64,000 nucleotides of DNA from JAOAPG01 sp963791575 (GTDB lineage Bacteria > Acidobacteriota > Terriglobia > Terriglobales > Acidobacteriaceae): assembly GCA_963791575.1 (NCBI GenBank), contig CAWBSY010000011.1, positions 310,001 to 374,000 on the forward strand. Direction: 5' to 3'. Shown here one piece after another: positions 55,852 through 64,000 of the stretch. Numbering within the stretch: position 1 is the stretch's first letter; each line of letters opens with the position of its first letter. Below the pieces are notes generated by a model. That model was not told the origin of the DNA and made no database searches. It saw only the letters and a program-made list of their open reading frames with translations. The position numbers were made by a program, and so were the translations under genes.

Positions 55852-56958
55852 TTACACCTCCAAAACTGACATTTGCATAAAAAGTTTGTTCACTAACTGG
55901 CCATCGCTATTTGCAGGGTCACTGCAGTGACTGTTGGTCATTTCCACGTCTCTCTTCGCCTGCGCGACCAGCGCTCGTTCCGCCTCGGCTGACGTGTCAT
56001 CGAGATCCAAGTAGGGCTGGAGTTGGGCTGGCACTTGTTCGCGCGGAAAACGAACTACACTACATTCACGCTCAACATGTCTTCCCAACATTCTTGCCAT
56101 ATGGTCGTAAGCCGATTCCTGAACATCTATACCTAGGGTTGCCACACCTCCACCGAATTTCCAGTCTTTGAGTCCCCGATGAACTTTGTCCCTTGCGACC
56201 ATTTCACCAGCGGGACGGGGACAGGTTCCTAAGCAGTAGATTTCGATCCGATCACCGGGTTTCGTCATCCTAAGCGCATCTATGAATCCGACGAGGACCG
56301 GATTATTTGCCCAGAGGCCGCCGTCTGCAAATACGCGGAATGTATCAGAGGAATCTGGATTGTCGACAGCAGCGAGAGAACGGTAGATGGGAGCTGCGCT
56401 CGACGCTAAGCAAACGTCAACAAGACTATATCCATCGTCTCGATGCATCGAGTCCGCAAGATGTGGAGTCTTGAAAACGATAGGGCTGTGATGTTCCATT
56501 TCAACTGCAGGTATCGCAAGCGCAATTCCACGAACTGCATACAACTCGCCAAGCGTTACAGTCCCCAATACACTCTGCAAAGAAGAGCGGAGTGAGATGT
56601 CACCGGTTTCCAGCCAAGACGCTCGACGCGCAATGTCCCAGAGAACTTCAGGGATATTGCTTGGTAAGGAATGTCGAAATATATCCTTCCCAAAATCCTT
56701 ATAAAAGCGAGCAACCGTCCCGAGAGAAATACGATTAGCTATGGCACAAGCAATGATTGCACCCGTGCTAGTACCAACCATCAAATCAAACGAGCCGCCC
56801 AGATCTAACTCTGGTACTTTGCGCTTCTTCGCGAATCCTTCAAGGAGGCACGACAGATAGGTCGCGGTGTACAAGCCTCGCATACCTCCGCCGTCCAGAC
56901 TAAGCACCCTAAAACTCTTCTTAGGCCTCTCGGTGTCGTCGTTTGTTGAATCGACCAT
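55852..56958 (-). CDS. capV: CBASS effector CapV: patatin-like phospholipase
   Basis: Effector of 368 residues and first gene of the operon. The patatin fold is readable from the start: oxyanion loop DGGGMRG (residues 22-28), nucleophile Ser64 in GTSTG (62-66), and catalytic Asp212 in FADGGLWANNP. In known CBASS, the cyclic nucleotide from the CD-NTase activates CapV to degrade membrane phospholipids and kill the infected cell. No membrane segment or signal peptide is seen, as usual for CapV. The C-terminal third (HVERECSVVRFPREQVPAQL onward) would complete the ligand-binding region. Only 2 bases separate it from the CD-NTase gene. Confidence 0.93.
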   Translation of the reverse strand: MVDSTNDDTERPKKSFRVLSLDGGGMRGLYTATYLSCLLEGFAKKRKVPELDLGGSFDLMVGTSTGAIIACAIANRISLGTVARFYKDFGKDIFRHSLPSNIPEVLWDIARRASWLETGDISLRSSLQSVLGTVTLGELYAVRGIALAIPAVEMEHHSPIVFKTPHLADSMHRDDGYSLVDVCLASSAAPIYRSLAAVDNPDSSDTFRVFADGGLWANNPVLVGFIDALRMTKPGDRIEIYCLGTCPRPAGEMVARDKVHRGLKDWKFGGGVATLGIDVQESAYDHMARMLGRHVERECSVVRFPREQVPAQLQPYLDLDDTSAEAERALVAQAKRDVEMTNSHCSDPANSDGQLVNKLFMQMSVLEV

Positions 56959-56971
56959 TCAGACCCCATCA

Positions 56972-57000
56972 AATAAAGAGGCCACGGCGTAGCCGTGACC
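56972..57000 (-). terminator. Terminator-like hairpin between nrdJ and capV
   Basis: On the minus strand GGTCACGGC-TAC-GCCGTGGCC (one G-T pair) is followed by TCTTTATTT. It lies about 170 bases after nrdJ and just ahead of the capV start, so it can separate the two transcripts. Confidence 0.55.
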
Positions 57001-57127
57001 CCCTCACAGTACGTTCTATTTAATTTAAGTTCGATCTCAGCGGCTCACGTCGCCAAGATAAGTTCGGCCCAGGTCCCTTCGGTCGGCAAGAACAAAGGCA
57101 CCTCACTCAGGATGACAACTTAAAGAA

Positions 57128-57163
57128 AGACGGGCGAGGACGCCCGTCTCTACATCGACGTTC
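57128..57163 (-). repeat. Inverted copy of the dispersed hairpin repeat
   Basis: GACGGGCGAGGACGCCCGTC with flanking CTACATCGACG is the reverse-complement form of the module found at 51126 and 52355. Together with the copy at 52330 it brackets the CBASS operon in inverted orientation. A GTCATCCTGAG-like module also lies on the minus strand at about 57105-57120. Confidence 0.65.
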
Positions 57164-57168
57164 AAATA

Positions 57169-60100
57169 CTAGCTGCAGCCGCTCGTGCTGCCGCAACTCA
57201 TGCAGCGGTAGCAGCTTCCGTTTCTGGTCATGATCGATCCGCAGAAGCTGCAGCTGGGCGCGTCGCCCATATCGACGATGTCGCGAAGAGCGTCGGCCGC
57301 ATGCAGAGAACCGGCTCTAGGCTCCAGGCTTCGGGCGTCAGGACCAGAGGAACGATCGGACGCATCGCCCAAATCGCCAAGGCTCGGCTGCGTCTGCGCT
57401 CCCGAACGGATTCGCAGATTCTCAAACAGCATCTGCTGCTGTCCGGTTAAGAAGCGCAACTGCAGCCAGCGGAAGATGTAGTCCATGATCGACTTGGCGA
57501 AGCCGATCTCGGCAGTGCTGGTCCAGCCGCTGGGCTCGAAGCGAGTGTGCGCGAACTTCTCGCACAAAAGTTTCAGAGGCACGCCATGCTGCATGGCAAT
57601 CGACACGGCGCAGGCAAAGCTGTCCATGAGGCCCGAGACCGTCGATCCTTCTTTCGCCATGGTGATGAAAAGTTCGCCGGGGCTGCCATCGGGATAAAGT
57701 CCGACGGTGAGGTAGCCCTCGTGTCCGCCCACGTTGAACTTGTGCGTGATCGAGGCGCGCTCTTCCTGAAGTTTGTGGCGAACCGCCCGCGGAGGCCCGT
57801 TGGGATTTTCTTCTTCGCGTGTAGCGGCCGCTGCTCGCGCGATTCCCGCATCTTCTTTTTTCGAGAGAGCCGTCGAGCTGCCGGCGGCGCTGAGCGGTTG
57901 CGACTGCTTGCATCCATCGCGATAAACCGCGACAGCTTTAATCCCCAGCTTCCACGCCTGAAGATAAGCCTCCATGATGTCTTCGACCGAGGCATTGTTC
58001 GGCAGGTTCACAGTCTTGGAAATCGCGCCGGAGATGAAAGGCTGAGTAGCCGCCATCATCTTGAGGTGTCCCATGTAGTGGATGGACCGTGTCCCCTTAG
58101 CCGGCTTGAAAGAGCAATCGAACACAGCGAGATGAGCGTCCTTGATATCCGGAGCCCCTTCGATGGTGCCAGTAGCATCGATGTAAGTAACAATCTTGTC
58201 GGTGGCCTCGTGCGTGTAGCCGAGTTTGAACAGAGCAGTAGGAACAGTCTGATTAACAATCTTAATCATCCCGCCGCCAACAAGCTTCTTGTACTTAACC
58301 AGAGCAAGATCCGGCTCAACGCCGGTTGTGTCGCAATCCATCATGAAGCCTATTGTTCCTGTTGGCGCGAGCACTGTTACTTGGCAATTGCGGTAGCCAT
58401 ACTTTTCGCCGTGGGCAAGGGCTTCGTCCCAGGTGTTTTTTGAGGCTTCGAACAACGGCGTTGGGACGTTGGTTTTGTTTATGTTGTTGACTGAGGCGCG
58501 GTGCATGCGGATTACGTCGAGGAATGGCTCGCGGTTTATGTACCAGCCGGGGCAGGCTCCTCCGGGCATTACGTTTGATCCTAGATTTGTTTCGGCCAAG
58601 CCCTTCTGTGTTGGCTCGGTTGCTGGGACCAAGGCTGGGCAAGACTCTGCGATCTTTGAGGATTGCAGATAGGATTCTCCGCACATGATTGCTGTTACGC
58701 AGGCTGCGTAGTCGCTTCCGGCGTCGGAGTCGTAGGGCAAGCCTGCTGCCATCAACAGCGCTCCGAGGTTTGCGTAGCCTAGTCCCAGCGGACGATAGTC
58801 GTGCGAATTCTTGCCGATGATTTCTGTTGGATATCCGGCGTTGTCGACGAGAATTTCTTGCGCCGTGATCAGAATGTCTACTGCGTGGCGATAGGCTTCC
58901 ACGTCGAATGTCCCGTTGGGAGCGAACTTCAATAGGTTCAGGCTCGCCAAGATTGCAGGCTGAATCGTCGAGGAACATGTACTCGCAGCACGGATTCGAT
59001 GCGTTGATGCGATCGGTGTTCTTCGAGGTGTGCCAGCGATTGACGGTGGTGTCGTACTGCATGCCGGGATCGCCGCAACGCCAGGTTGCTTCGGAGATTT
59101 TGTAGAGCAGGTCTTTCGCTTTGAAGGTCTGCATCGGACGTCCGTCGCGAATGGCGCGCGTCGAGAAATCGGTGTCGCGCATCACGGCGTACATGAAGTC
59201 GTCGGTCACGCGCACGGAGTTGTTGGCGTTCTGGAAGAAGATCGACGAATATGCTTCGGAATCTGGCGAAGATCCGTCGTATCCGGCTTCGACCAGCGCG
59301 TGGGCCTTGGCTTCTTCTTTGCTCTTGCACTCGATGAAGTCGATGATGTCAGGATGCTCGACGTTGAGGATGACCATCTTCGCGGCGCGGCGCGTCTTGC
59401 CTCCGGACTTGATTACTCCGGCGAAGGCGTCGAAGCCTTTCATGAAGCTGAGCGGACCGCTGGCGGTTCCGCCTCCGCTTAGGCCTTCGGTCGAAGAGCG
59501 CAGCGAGGAGAGATTGGTTCCCGTGCCTGATCCCCACTTGAAGAGCATGCCTTCGGTCTTCGCCAAGGTCAGAATCGAATCGAGCGAATCCTTCACCGAA
59601 TTGATGAAGCAGGCCGAGCATTGCGGCGTCTTGTATCCGGTAACGCCGAATTCGACGCGACCGGCGACTGGATTCCAGTGCCAGTTCTGGGCGTCAGAAT
59701 TGGGCTCGATGCGATCGCATCCTACGTTGAACCAGACGGGCGAGTTGAAGGCCGCGTACTGGCGGACGAGGATGTGGGCGAGCTCGTCGTGAAAGGTCGC
59801 GCTGTCTTCAGCGGTCTTGAAGTAGCCCTGCGAGAATCCCCAATCGCGAATGGTTTCGGCGACGCGGGTGACCAGCGCACGCACACCGCTTTCGCGCTCA
59901 GGCGTGCCGACGGTTCCGTGCAGATATTTGCTGGCCACGATGTTGGTCGCGGTCATCGACCAATCTTTGGGAGTCTCGACGTCCTTCTGCTCGAAGATCA
60001 CGTTGCCCTTGGCATCGGTGATCTGAGCGAGGCGGAGTTCCCATTCGATTTCGTCGTATGGCGAGACGCCCGGCTTAGTAAAAAAGCGGCGGAAGGTCAG

Positions 60101-60232
60101 GCCAGGGGCCTTCTTGACGGAGTTAGAAGTTGAGGTGGCGTTCGGGGTGGCGGCGGTTCCGGGGGGCACGCTGGTGGCAGCGGTCTTCTCGGCGGCGGTT
60201 GAGGCTCCTTTGATAGTTTCAGACATTGACAC
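57169..60232 (-). CDS. nrdJ: Vitamin B12-dependent (class II) ribonucleotide reductase, one frameshift
   Basis: Adenosylcobalamin-dependent enzyme making deoxyribonucleotides. A Ser/Thr/Ala-rich leader (1-45) precedes the ATP-cone/alpha-barrel region. Landmarks are GYKTPQCSACFINSVKDSLD (substrate Cys), GMLFKWGSGTGTNLS, NASNPCCEYMFLDDSACNL, YGYRNCQVTVLAPTGTIGFM and KAVAVYRDGCKQSQPLS. The end is a Cys-rich zinc-ribbon-like tail (CSFCGSIMTRNGSCYRCMSC). The frame is lost near 58950; one G fewer joins ACNL to ASLNLLKFAPNG. Repaired, it is about 1020 residues, a usual length for NrdJ. As this enzyme is normally essential, the break is most likely a sequence error. No clear cobalamin riboswitch or NrdR box is seen upstream. 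Confidence 0.9.
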
Positions 60233-60289
60233 GATACATACCGTCCTTACGATTGAAATAAACCGCTCTCCAAATCTAACCAGGCGATC

Positions 60290-60380
60290 TACAACAGGCG
60301 CCCTTCGGGCGCGTGGTCTTGCTTGCGCTTCTACCCCGGACTTACGTCCGGGGTTAAGATGTTCCGCCCCTACGGGGACT
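60290..60380. repeat. Cluster of short hairpin repeats upstream of nrdJ
   Basis: Three close hairpins: GCGCCCTTCGGGCGC (60298-60312), ACCCCGGA-CTTACG-TCCGGGGT (60333-60354) and CCCCTACGGGG (60367-60377). This arrangement belongs to the dispersed-repeat style of this genome and lies 60-150 bases ahead of the nrdJ start. Non-coding. Confidence 0.6.
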
Positions 60381-60497
60381 GGTGATCCGCGATCCGCTCT
60401 GCCCGTTTCCGTATCAATCTAGAGCAGTTTGTCAGTTCCCGGTTCGCAGTTGTCAGCGCATATAAAAGTACGCCACTAACCTACTAGATTAGATGAC

Positions 60498-60965
60498 CTA
60501 GAAACCTAACGGAAGCTGTGGCGGACTGCCGTCCGAGGCCTGCAAGTCGTCTCCGGCAAAGGCCTGGGACGACGATGCCATCCATAACTGCAGGGCTGCG
60601 TTGGCCGAGGCCCGCTGAGCCTCATCTTCAATTATGGCGTAGCGCGCGTAACACCGTTTGGCGGCGAGACGCTCGCGTTCGGGGCTTCCGGGGAGGAAGA
60701 GGCGCCCTAACGCCATACCCAGATCGTCGGATTCCGAGATGCGAAACAGAGCCAGCATGCGCTTGCCGCCGGTTGCCGCAACCTGTCCGGCTGCGATGAT
60801 TTCTTCGCCTAATGCAAAAATTCCCGGCTTGCTGGGAGCAAGCAAGACGCTAAAACTGGATTCGCAGCGAAACCACTTCGACCACTGGAGACGGCGATGG
60901 TCGAGGCTGGTTTGAACCCCATGTCTCGCTAAAGATTCGTTCACCAACTCGGATAGATCGACCAT
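60498..60965 (-). CDS. Hypothetical protein
   Basis: 155 residues, mixed alpha/beta, with no signal peptide or membrane segment. Readable parts are MVDLSELVNESLARHGVQTS, WFRCESSFSVLLAPSKPGIF (possible beta strands), IIAAGQVAATGGKRMLALFR and a helical region CYARYAIIEDEAQRASANAA. The C-terminus is Asp/Ser/Pro-rich. The codon pattern and length support a real gene, but no family is recognised. It lies 266 bases before nrdJ on the same strand, and no operon link is clear. Confidence 0.65.
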   Translation of the reverse strand: MVDLSELVNESLARHGVQTSLDHRRLQWSKWFRCESSFSVLLAPSKPGIFALGEEIIAAGQVAATGGKRMLALFRISESDDLGMALGRLFLPGSPERERLAAKRCYARYAIIEDEAQRASANAALQLWMASSSQAFAGDDLQASDGSPPQLPLGF

Positions 60966-61456
60966 GGGAGCTCCTCGCCTGCCCTAGAACTATGAACCCG
61001 GGAATTCTCATTCCGAGAGCAGTTTTCGTGCTGGGATGTCAAACAGTACGCCCGTATATGGGGCCTGTCAATAGGGTAACCCTACATATTGTATCTCAAG
61101 CAATTAACGGCAAAGATGCGTGGTTTATGCCTGCTTTTCCACAATTTGGCGAATTGCCCTTCTCGGCTAAGACTTGTTGCGGCTGGAGTGTGGAACGAAT
61201 CTACGCGTGGGAGGTCATGGGGTCAATTACACAAGTCTGGTGCAATCAGTGAAATACGGGCCGGATATCCACAGGGGAAGCACAGGAATTGCAGAAAAGG
61301 AGAAGGCGATAGTTTCGCAAGATGGTGATCTTGGAAAATCCCCGGCCAAGCAGCGCTTGAAGTGATGGAGCCGCTAGTGGAGGGAACCGGTCATTGCCAG
61401 TTGTGCTGGCAAGATTACGCAGATCAAAGCGGGAGCGTCGTGACAGGCGATAGAGC
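60966..61456. other. Intergenic region with no supported gene
   Basis: About 490 bases. The short open frames are overlapping and lack ribosome sites. It contains the palindrome TAGGGTAACCCTA (around 61073-61085) and a hairpin TTGCCAG-TTGTG-CTGGCAA (61394-61412) without a T run. The first 30 bases hold the start region of the hypothetical gene. Confidence 0.45.
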
Positions 61457-62077
61457 TCACGCGGGAATGTGCATCTTCCACAGCATGTAGCTGGCGCTTT
61501 CCCGCAGCAACGCTATGCCTCGCGTCCACATTGAATGTGGAATCGAATCTGGTCGCGGTGCCACATATACTTGCACGCCTTGATGCTCGAGTAGCTTGCG
61601 AATCCGAAAAACATGATAGGCATCGCTGACGGCTATGCTGGTTCGCATGTGGTTTGCGCGCATGATGATGCCAACACGCTCGGCGGATTGGGCCGTGTCC
61701 GAGCCTTGCGTTTCCGCGATCAAGCTTGCTTCGGGAATTCCGCGATGCATGAGGTAGTCGTGGCCGACGCCGCCTTCACTATAGCGGGGGTCTGCTGCCG
61801 CGCCTCCGGTGGTAATTACAACCGGGGCAACGCCGAGTCGAAATAGTTCGAAGGCATGATCAAGGCGGGCCCGCAATACTGGCGACGGGCGTCCGGCATA
61901 CTCGGCTGCCCCGAAAACGACAATAGCATCGGCAGATGGAGTCTCTTGCTTGGTCGATTCTTGGACGATCTCTCGACTGATGAAGATGATGCAGGTGGCC
62001 ACGGCAGCGACGACAAACGCCATCAACCACAAAGGCCAATGGCTTCGTGGACTGCGTTTGATTGGTGGCTCTGTCAT
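61457..62077 (-). CDS. YdcF/SanA-like DUF218 protein
   Basis: Membrane-anchored protein of 206 residues. One N-terminal helix (LWLMAFVVAAVATCIIFI, about 16-33) is followed by an external DUF218 domain with ADAIVVFGAAEYAGRPSPVL, FRLGVAPVVITTGGAAADPR, then the conserved SDTAQSAERVG and VSDAYHVFRIRKLLEHQGVQ. SanA-like proteins affect envelope permeability. The start overlaps the tsaC stop by 4 bases (ATGA), so the two are co-translated. The precise activity is unknown. Confidence 0.85.
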   Translation of the reverse strand: MTEPPIKRSPRSHWPLWLMAFVVAAVATCIIFISREIVQESTKQETPSADAIVVFGAAEYAGRPSPVLRARLDHAFELFRLGVAPVVITTGGAAADPRYSEGGVGHDYLMHRGIPEASLIAETQGSDTAQSAERVGIIMRANHMRTSIAVSDAYHVFRIRKLLEHQGVQVYVAPRPDSIPHSMWTRGIALLRESASYMLWKMHIPA

Positions 62078-62721
62078 CCCTGGGCGAAGAATTCCGAGAT
62101 CTCGTGGGTTGGAATCGCGCCTTCACGCATAATCTTCCAGCGAGCTTCTTCGTCAGTTAAATCGATAATCGTGGAGGCCACCTCGCGCGGCGAAGTACCG
62201 CCGTCGACGATAATGGCAATACGATTTTGCAGCTGATCGCGCACGGCTTCTGCGGTCGTACACTCGGACTCTCCGCTGAGATTCGCGGAGGTTGCGGTGA
62301 TAGGAATACCGGCTGCTTGAACCACGGCAAGAGGAATTGCGGAGCTGGGAATTCGTAGCGCGACATTGCCGGTGTTGGCGGTAACTTTCAGTGGGAGCCT
62401 CGAGGAAGCGCGCACGATCAGGGTCAGGGGCCCGGGCCAAAATTTGCGTGCGAGAGCCTCAAACTCTTCGGGAAGCGGGCGCGCCAATTCTTCAGCCTGC
62501 TCTACGCTTTCGATCAGAAGAGACAGCGGTTTGTGGCGGGAGCGTGACTTGATCTCGTATACACGATCTACTGCGCGCAAGTTGAACGGGTCAGCCGCTA
62601 GGCCGTAGAACGTGTCCGTCGGCATACCTAGAACTTCGCCGGAGCGAATCTGGTCGGCGGCATATCGGATGAGCGAAGCTTCGGGGGTCTGACTATTAAT
62701 TTTGACAATTTCCACGCGCAC
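62074..62721 (-). CDS. tsaC: Threonylcarbamoyl-AMP synthase (YrdC/Sua5)
   Basis: Makes the threonylcarbamoyl-AMP used for the t6A modification of tRNAs that read ANN codons. About 215 residues with the YrdC fold: GEVLGMPTDTFYGLAADPFN, YEIKSRSRHKPLSLLI (the KxR and SxxR residues), FWPGPLTLIVRASSRLP, RIPSSAIPLAVVQAAGIPIT, TSANLSGE and STIIDLT. The GTG start at 62721 is chosen since AAGGA lies 8 bases upstream and it begins just before the conserved domain; a longer frame to 62826 lacks support. It is coupled to the YdcF-like gene downstream. Confidence 0.9.
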   Translation of the reverse strand: MRVEIVKINSQTPEASLIRYAADQIRSGEVLGMPTDTFYGLAADPFNLRAVDRVYEIKSRSRHKPLSLLIESVEQAEELARPLPEEFEALARKFWPGPLTLIVRASSRLPLKVTANTGNVALRIPSSAIPLAVVQAAGIPITATSANLSGESECTTAEAVRDQLQNRIAIIVDGGTSPREVASTIIDLTDEEARWKIMREGAIPTHEISEFFAQG

Positions 62722-62895
62722 TACGGGATTCCTTCCATACTTGATCTGTGTTGGTCTGAAAAGACGAAACTTAACATACCACGGAGAGCAGTTGGAAGCC
62801 GAACGAAACCGCAACAGCAACACCACCCGATCACATCCGACATTAATTCAAAAATACAGGGTATACTGCGTCGCTACTCCAAAGGAGCCTCGCTG

Positions 62896-63525
62896 ATGAC
62901 AGCCGGTCCTTTTATTCGGCACAATATCGGTACTCTTGCCGTGACCTTCATTGCATTGGCTAGTTCAGGCCAGCAGACAACCTCCTCGGTGAATCAAGCC
63001 GTACAATCAAGCGATGTGACGTTTTCATCACGGACGGAGCTGGTTACGGTTCCCGTGGTTGTTACCGGCAAGAAGGGTAAGCATCTCACCGGACTGAAGC
63101 AATCGGATTTCACAATCGAAGAAAACGGACATCCGCGCGCGATCGCCACGTTTCAGGAAATTGTGACATCAGATTCACCGATGAAGGCCTCAATGCCGAC
63201 CTTCCCGTTGTCGAACTTTGCCTCCAACGGCCAGGAACAGCGGCTCGTTACTATTTTTGTGGTGGATCTTCTCATACCGAGAGGAGATTTTAAATACTTT
63301 CCCGCGATGCTCCTTATGCAAAACATAGAAGCGCTAATTATGGACAGCGAGAAGCTTACGAATATTTCTGGCTATTGGCCGTCGTTCCACGACGCCGAAG
63401 TACTGGAATTCCATTTCTTGCGCAGACACATAGATGTTGAGCAACATGTTTACGACTTTCCTCTCTTGAATTTGAAAATTCACGTTTGGGAGATTAGCAA
63501 TCAGACAAACTCGGAATGTTATTGA
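62896..63525 (+). CDS. Truncated VWFA-related (acidobacterial) protein running into unrelated sequence
   Basis: The first 127 residues match the start of acidobacterial VWFA-related proteins: a signal peptide (VTFIALASSGQQ), FSSRTELVTVPVVVTGKKGK, HLTGLKQSDFTIEENGHPRA and LVTIFVVDLL. After about base 63276 the expected VWA domain (several hundred residues) is missing and the frame instead runs, by chance in phase, into an Imm50-like segment. An authentic member would be about 300-400 residues. It is thus a gene remnant joined to another gene, by deletion or recombination. The TrmH-like gene follows. Confidence 0.65.
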   Translation: MTAGPFIRHNIGTLAVTFIALASSGQQTTSSVNQAVQSSDVTFSSRTELVTVPVVVTGKKGKHLTGLKQSDFTIEENGHPRAIATFQEIVTSDSPMKASMPTFPLSNFASNGQEQRLVTIFVVDLLIPRGDFKYFPAMLLMQNIEALIMDSEKLTNISGYWPSFHDAEVLEFHFLRRHIDVEQHVYDFPLLNLKIHVWEISNQTNSECY

Positions 63526-63746
63526 ATGCTTCGCCATCACACACTGGTCAGGTGAGGTTTCGAGATGTCGAAGACTTTCAGATGCTAGGATTCAATCATC
63601 AAAGCGCGATCTTTGGGCTTTCCATTGTTAGAGAAGACCGCAATGAAGGACCTTCAGCGTACATCGCTATCGAATTGGAACCAGCGTATGAGATAAGTGC
63701 TGCTTGCGATGATCTCGATGGAATTCGTGGAAGCGATTGTTTGTGA
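63340..63746 (+). pseudogene. Imm50-like immunity protein, decayed
   Basis: From ATG 63340 the protein reads MDSEKLTNISGYWPSFHDAE, then VLEFHFLRRHIDVEQ. The WPSFHDAEVL box is typical of immunity protein 50 (Imm50) and similar polymorphic-toxin immunity proteins. A TGA at 63523 stops it, then MLRHHTLVR continues in frame. A missing base near 63552 shifts to VRFRDVEDFQMLGFNHQSAI, the second conserved part, which ends at 63746. Two lesions within 30 bases suggest real decay. No toxin gene is visible in this window. Confidence 0.55.
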
Positions 63747-63799
63747 CAAGACCCAAAAGACTTTCCAGGGAGACCTTGCAGAATAAGCCAGGAATCAGT

Positions 63800-64000
63800 A
63801 TGATTCTGGGCACACAGACTGGTGATGAACTATTGATGAAGAAATCAAGTTCGGTCGATCGCAGCAGATTGCGTCCCGTTGAAGGACACCATAACGCTTT
63901 GGTGAAAGAGCTTCGGCGCGCGTTTGCCGACGGTGATCTTACGCAGGACGGATACTGCGCAATTGAAGGAATTCGGATCCTCGAAGAGGCTATCCGAAGT
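63800..64000 (+). CDS. TrmH-family RNA 2'-O-methyltransferase, 3' part beyond window
   Basis: Start of a SpoU/TrmH-type RNA methyltransferase: LRPVEGHHNALVKELRRAFA, then DGYCAIEGIRILEEAIRS before the window ends. The early part matches the N-terminal substrate-binding domain of 23S rRNA 2'-O-methyltransferases of the RlmB/TsnR type. The start at 63800 has AGGA six bases upstream; an ATG at 63836 is an alternative. The SAM-binding knot domain lies outside, so the specific target cannot be given. Confidence 0.7.
   Translation, partial: MILGTQTGDELLMKKSSSVDRSRLRPVEGHHNALVKELRRAFADGDLTQDGYCAIEGIRILEEAIRS

Noticed and set aside
60233..60497. Cobalamin riboswitch ahead of nrdJ
   Set aside because: Expected from B12 dependence, but only short palindromic repeats are seen, without the conserved B12-box pattern.

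Overview
The window looks like a chromosomal piece of an Acidobacteriota (Terriglobia / 'Koribacter'-like) soil bacterium. The reasons are two Oar-like TonB-dependent receptors with N-terminal carboxypeptidase-regulatory domains, the start of an acidobacterial VWFA-related protein, a large HAMP-array hybrid kinase, a B12-dependent ribonucleotide reductase and many short dispersed hairpin repeats. No searches were run. All assignments are read from motifs and context.

Layout. 1-5.4 kb: a CzcCBA-type heavy-metal RND efflux operon whose first gene is cut by the window edge. 5.5-13.1 kb: an APC permease, a secreted DUF5666 protein, a TonB receptor and a secreted HExxE protein. 13.3-22 kb: a divergent catabolic locus. 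One arm runs oxidoreductase, creatininase-like hydrolase, cupin, 2-hydroxyacid dehydrogenase, dicarboxylate symporter, aldo/keto reductase. The other runs GntR regulator, two-part UxaA dehydratase, FAH hydrolase. It probably takes up and degrades a sugar acid or hydroxyacid. 22-30 kb: a second TonB receptor (interrupted), two tandem secreted NTF2-like proteins, an interrupted Tat-type FAD oxidoreductase and a five-haem cytochrome c. 30-37.7 kb: a 2103-residue hybrid histidine kinase with eleven 92-residue HAMP repeats, and a partner receiver-kinase. 38-50 kb: DUF2231 protein, ECF sigma/anti-sigma pair, tRNA-Val(CAC), small hypothetical genes, VOC and DUF1801 proteins, a GH105-DUF4861 pectin-degradation enzyme, an M28 peptidase, a 50-residue YHS protein and a DinB protein. 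50-57 kb: dispersed repeats, a PD-(D/E)XK-like nuclease and a complete type II CBASS anti-phage operon (patatin phospholipase, CD-NTase, E1-E2 Cap2, JAMM Cap3). 57-64 kb: nrdJ, a hypothetical gene, YdcF-like protein, TsaC, a truncated VWFA-related gene running into a decayed Imm50-like gene, and the start of a TrmH-family RNA methyltransferase.

The CBASS operon is the clearest discrete defence system here. Its gene order and all catalytic motifs are intact, a strong terminator follows it, and a terminator-like hairpin separates it from nrdJ. It matches known type II CBASS architecture, so it is a recognised system rather than a new class. The most unusual single protein is the HAMP-array kinase.

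About twenty single-base indels interrupt otherwise well-conserved genes, including nrdJ, which is normally essential. This pattern suggests draft-quality sequence, so the broken genes should be checked against reads before being called true pseudogenes.
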